Shown: one piece after another, positions 24,399-26,623 of the stretch
Numbering within the stretch: the stretch's first letter is position 1
Layout: every line of letters begins with the position of its first letter
NCBI GenBank assembly: GCA_044432865.1
Contig: JAWXUF010000015.1
Location: 1-26,623 of the forward strand
DNA: 26,623 nucleotides
Direction of reading: 5' to 3'
DNA from: JAWXUE01 sp044432865
GTDB lineage: Bacteria > Bacillota_I > Bacilli_A > Acholeplasmatales > Anaeroplasmataceae
The notes under the pieces: model-generated
Seen by the model: only the letters and a program-made list of their open reading frames with translations
Database searches by the model: none
What the model was told of the DNA's origin: nothing
Made by a program: the position numbers and the translations under genes

Positions 24399-24543
24399 TT
24401 AGATTAGCAGTAAAGGATATAGCAATTAACATATAAGGTTTTAAACCTACTCAACATTTGATGATGAGGCAATTTACAAATATAAAAAGACTATGTTGCA
24501 CTTTTAAAATTAAAAGTGATTTATTGATATAGTATTTACTACA
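24399..24543 (-). promoter_or_regulatory. Structured leader of the HNH transcript
   Basis: Between the predicted start (about 24543) and the HNH ribosome site lie three hairpins: cacttttaa-aa-ttaaaagtg (24499-24518), ctcaacat-ttg-atgatgag (24450-24468, one mismatch) and aggtt-tta-aacct (24436-24448). I recognise no known riboswitch or T-box motif. Confidence 0.45.
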
Positions 24544-24549
24544 TGCTAA

Positions 24550-24577
24550 ATTATAACATAAATAAACAAATTTTCAA
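24550..24577 (-). promoter_or_regulatory. Promoter of the HNH/radical SAM cassette
   Basis: TTGAAA (24572-24577), 16-nt spacer, consensus TATAAT (24550-24555) with an extended -10 TG. It lies just after the terminator of the RodA/FtsW fragment. Confidence 0.78.
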
Positions 24578-24590
24578 ACAATCTACAATA

Positions 24591-24624
24591 AAAAAACAAA
24601 TAACGTTGCAATTAAGACGTTATT
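24591..24624 (-). terminator. Terminator of the RodA/FtsW fragment (copy B)
   Basis: 8-bp stem aataacgt / acgttatt with a 10-nt loop containing the stop codon, then TGTTTTTT on the minus strand. Copy A has the same arrangement of stop codon within its terminator. Confidence 0.78.
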
Positions 24625-24962
24625 CGTTTCTCTTCATATGCTTTATCTATACTTACTAATATCCCTACCATCATGTAATTAAGAATTAAACTACTCCCAC
24701 CATATGATAAGAAAGGCAGTGTTACTCCTGTTACAGGGATGATTCCTGTTACTACAGCTATATTAATAAAGAACTGAATAAACATAGATATAACAATTCC
24801 TATAGCAAGAAACTTATAAAAGTTATCTTCTTGTTTTAGGGCTATTTTAATTCCATAATAGAAAATAAAGAAATAAAATAATAATAGAATTGTTGCACCT
24901 ACTAATCCTACTTCTTCAAATATAACAGCAAATATAAAGTCTGTTTGACGAAATAAGGACAC
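24612..24962 (-). pseudogene. 5'-truncated RodA/FtsW (SEDS) gene, C-terminal part (copy B)
   Basis: About 115 codons from the C-terminal third of a SEDS peptidoglycan glycosyltransferase (full length would be ~370-400). It starts in the conserved TDFIFAVIFEEVGLVGA block and keeps the last three to four membrane helices and the signature GIIPVTGVTLPFLSYGGSSL. The frame is intact, but all upstream catalytic and membrane parts are missing; the only start is a GTG at the very edge without a ribosome site. Similarity to RodA/FtsW ends at about 24950, in a gtttga motif shared with the adjacent repeat array. Probably cut by insertion of the element that carries the serine recombinase. Confidence 0.9.
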
Positions 24963-25203
24963 GACTTTTTCGCTTTAGGTAAGCCAAAAGTATACTAAGT
25001 AGGCAGTGTTTTTATACCATTTTTAGGTTTGACAAAACAGGATAAATAGGGTAGGGTTTGATATAAATTGTAGGACGAAAACAGTAGGGTTTGATATAAA
25101 ACGGTATAAGTTAATTTATATAGGTTTGACGAACATGGCAAAAACCCAACATAATGATAATGTTAGGTTTGACAAAGTGGATAAATTTAATCTTTAGGTT
25201 TGA
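24943..25203 (+). repeat. Array of TAGGTTTGA repeats
   Basis: The 294-bp gap between the RodA/FtsW fragment and the DUF4365 gene holds six direct repeats of taggtttga or tagggtttga at 25024, 25052, 25085, 25121, 25164 and 25195, spaced 28, 33, 36, 43 and 31 bp. Similarity extends downstream in pairs: copies 1 and 5 share gtttgacaaa...ggataaat, and copies 2 and 3 share gtagggtttgatataaa exactly. A seventh partial copy (gtttgacgaaataagga, 24943-24959) sits on the fragment boundary and closely matches copy 6 (gtttgaagaaatagga). The spacing is too variable and the units too short for CRISPR. No gene is seen here. Confidence 0.75.
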
Positions 25204-25256
25204 AGAAATAGGATCAATACTATTATAAAAAATATTAAGTTATTTAAAGAAATTGA

Positions 25257-26180
25257 TTACTCATCACCTTGTTCGTAAAATAAAATTTTTATATCGCTCC
25301 AATACCTTAGTGAAATACCTATTGGATTATCATCTATTTCTTTTTTCAATCTAATAAAATCCTTTAATTTTTTCTTTAGTTTATAAGTGTTATCAAATGA
25401 AATTTCGCAAACAATTAAATTAATTAATTCTTTAAAATACGGTATAATAGATCCTTCGTTGAATATTACACGTTGATACTCAACATAGTTTTTATTGAAA
25501 TCAGCATATCCTTGTAATAAAGTCTGGTATAAACTAAAAATTTTTTTATTAGAAACATTTATCAAAGTGTATTTTGATGCAAAATACAATATATGTTCCG
25601 ATAAGTCATATTCAACTTCCAAAAATTGATCTCTATATGAATGACTCTGCATATAGTGGAAAAAACTTCTTATAATAACTACATCATTTGATATATTTAG
25701 TAAAAATTCATATTTATTGTATTGATAAGCTACTCTTTTAGCATCATCAATCTCAAACATATTTTGTGTTACAGGAATAGATATAGAATTTTGATTATTC
25801 ATTTTATTTTCATCATAAGTTAATCTTAACATTCTTTTAGCATCAGATGAATATATCTTTCCAGTACTAGTTTCAACTACAACTAATAGGACAGGTAAAT
25901 TCATCTCCAACCAATAGTTTGCTGTAGTTACCTTAACACTTTGATTATAGTAACCTTCAGAATTAAATTGAACTACTTCATGAGACTTTAGTTGAATATT
26001 TATAAATTGACCTGTAGTGCAAGATTTAACTTGATCCATAATTTCAGCACTGTAATCAATTCCAAAATCTTGATTTCCTTTATGCTCTATTAGATTTAGT
26101 TTATTAACTGCAAATCTCTCGAAGATAGATGATCCATCTTTATCAATTTGAGTTTGTTTTGATACATTAGGCATACTCAT
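25257..26180 (-). CDS. DUF4365-domain protein (PD-(D/E)XK nuclease-like)
   Basis: 307 residues, soluble. The N-terminal ~130 residues fit DUF4365, a nuclease-like fold common in defence and mobile loci: E-x-x-A near residue 21, NQDFGIDYSAEI (Asp42), INIQLKSHE (Gln63-x-Lys65), TANYWLEMNLPVLLVVVE and IYSSDAKR. This gives a D...QxK type active site. Residues ~150-307 are helical and unrecognised, possibly a partner or sensor region. AAGGAGAT precedes the start. It lies between a serine recombinase and the repeat array with its own promoter, so it is probable cargo of that element. An anti-phage role is plausible but unproven. Confidence 0.82.
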   Translation of the reverse strand: MSMPNVSKQTQIDKDGSSIFERFAVNKLNLIEHKGNQDFGIDYSAEIMDQVKSCTTGQFINIQLKSHEVVQFNSEGYYNQSVKVTTANYWLEMNLPVLLVVVETSTGKIYSSDAKRMLRLTYDENKMNNQNSISIPVTQNMFEIDDAKRVAYQYNKYEFLLNISNDVVIIRSFFHYMQSHSYRDQFLEVEYDLSEHILYFASKYTLINVSNKKIFSLYQTLLQGYADFNKNYVEYQRVIFNEGSIIPYFKELINLIVCEISFDNTYKLKKKLKDFIRLKKEIDDNPIGISLRYWSDIKILFYEQGDE

Positions 26181-26213
26181 AAGCTTTATCTCCTTATATA
26201 TTTATTTGTTTTT

Positions 26214-26222
26214 ATTATAACA
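26214..26222 (-). promoter_or_regulatory. Extended -10 promoter of the DUF4365 gene
   Basis: TGTTATAAT on the minus strand, a consensus -10 with the extended TG. No good -35 is visible. It lies 34 bp before the start codon and just after the recombinase terminator. Confidence 0.55.
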
Positions 26223-26230
26223 CATCTAAC

Positions 26231-26261
26231 AAAAAAACACCCTACTTTTACATAGAGTGTT
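26231..26261 (-). terminator. Terminator of the serine recombinase gene
   Basis: 9-bp stem (aacacccta / tagagtgtt, one G-U in minus-strand RNA), followed by a T-run. It includes the last codons of the recombinase. Confidence 0.8.
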
Positions 26262-26623
26262 CATGGGAATATTTATAATTTATTTCTAAATCTATTTTAT
26301 CATTAAATGTAACTATTACATCTGATACAAATGATTTTATTAATTCATATTTTGTATAATTTAAACTATCTAAGTTATCAGCTATTAATTCTACTTCTTT
26401 TAATATCTGATTAGATTTTACTTCTTCAAATCTTAGTGATAATAACTGATCTTCTAGTTGTTTTATTTCTTCATTTATTTTTTTCATTTGATTAGAATAT
26501 TGTTCTTCATTAATTTTACCTGATATTTTATCATCCAGTAGTTTTTCTATTTTTAATTTACATTTATTCCTTTGATTATTATATTGTTTTAATTGGATGT
26601 TCTTATTAGATTTACTAATTGTA
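26248..26623 (-). CDS. Large serine recombinase, C-terminal part (cut by window edge)
   Basis: An open frame runs from the window edge to the TAA at 26248-26250. The visible ~124 residues are the C-terminal region of a large serine recombinase: a lysine-rich coiled coil, the signature KLLDDKISGKINEEQY (compare the family pattern L-x-D-x-x-G-x-I-x-x-x-x-Y), a second coiled coil KKINEEIKQLEDQLLSL, and the ending YELIKSFVSDVIVTFNDKID with a short beta strand. The catalytic serine domain and zinc ribbon would lie to the right of the window. It likely catalysed insertion of the element that cut the RodA/FtsW gene. An internal ATG (26485-26487) is not the real start. Confidence 0.85.
   Translation of the reverse strand, partial: TISKSNKNIQLKQYNNQRNKCKLKIEKLLDDKISGKINEEQYSNQMKKINEEIKQLEDQLLSLRFEEVKSNQILKEVELIADNLDSLNYTKYELIKSFVSDVIVTFNDKIDLEINYKYSHEHSM

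Noticed and set aside
24612..24962. Short functional membrane protein in place of a gene fragment
   Set aside because: It begins in the middle of a conserved SEDS block, its only start is an edge GTG without a ribosome site, and the matching tail copy shows it belongs to a longer gene.
25024..25203. CRISPR array
   Set aside because: Units share only ~10-17 bp, spacing ranges from 28 to 43 bp, and no cas genes are nearby.

Overview
The window is about 26.6 kb of very AT-rich DNA, and every supported gene reads on the minus strand. Strong AGGAGG-type ribosome sites, sigma-A-like promoters, CIRCE heat-shock operators and U-tailed hairpin terminators point to a low-GC Firmicute/Mollicutes-grade bacterium. 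TGA acts as a real stop (arsC ends in an ATGA overlap with the next start), so this is the standard code and not the Mycoplasma code. A lipoprotein M60 peptidase and a GH18-like protein suggest contact with animal or other glycoproteins; that lifestyle reading is inference. No species can be named.

Right to left (direction of transcription). 24.6-26.6 kb is accessory DNA: the end of a large serine recombinase cut by the window edge, a DUF4365-type nuclease-like gene, an array of six short repeats, and a RodA/FtsW gene cut down to its last ~115 codons. 21.1-24.6 kb holds a two-gene cassette (HNH protein, then radical SAM enzyme) bounded on the left by a second, decayed copy of the same RodA/FtsW 3' end, exactly 3,500 bp away. 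17.2-21.0 kb is a lipoprotein pair, a small one and a 1077-residue M60 peptidase, which share a homologous module. 15.0-17.2 kb is an arsenic-type operon (arsR, arsC, ArsP-like permease, thioredoxin-like protein) with two matching palindromic operators. 12.4-14.9 kb is an HxlR regulator, two nitroreductases and a radical SAM protein. 11.1-12.3 kb is a membrane-anchored GH18-like protein. 5.85-11.0 kb is a five-gene operon of one unknown protein, two ankyrin-repeat proteins, one small protein and one Sel1-repeat protein, behind one promoter with a palindromic operator. 4.9-5.8 kb is rpmG plus a metallo-beta-lactamase-fold hydrolase. 0.1-4.8 kb is the classical hrcA-grpE-dnaK-dnaJ operon under two CIRCE elements.

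The most interesting region is 21.1-25.3 kb. A free-standing HNH gene sits directly after a RodA/FtsW 3' end, and an older displaced copy of that 3' end lies on the far side of the cassette. This is the architecture expected of an element that homes into the 3' end of a host gene and replaces it, as the WHO elements of yeasts do at FBA1. The RodA/FtsW copy next to the HNH gene was itself cut by a later insertion carrying the serine recombinase, and the cut falls on a seventh copy of the repeat motif. The main secondary candidate is the uncharacterised ankyrin/Sel1 operon.
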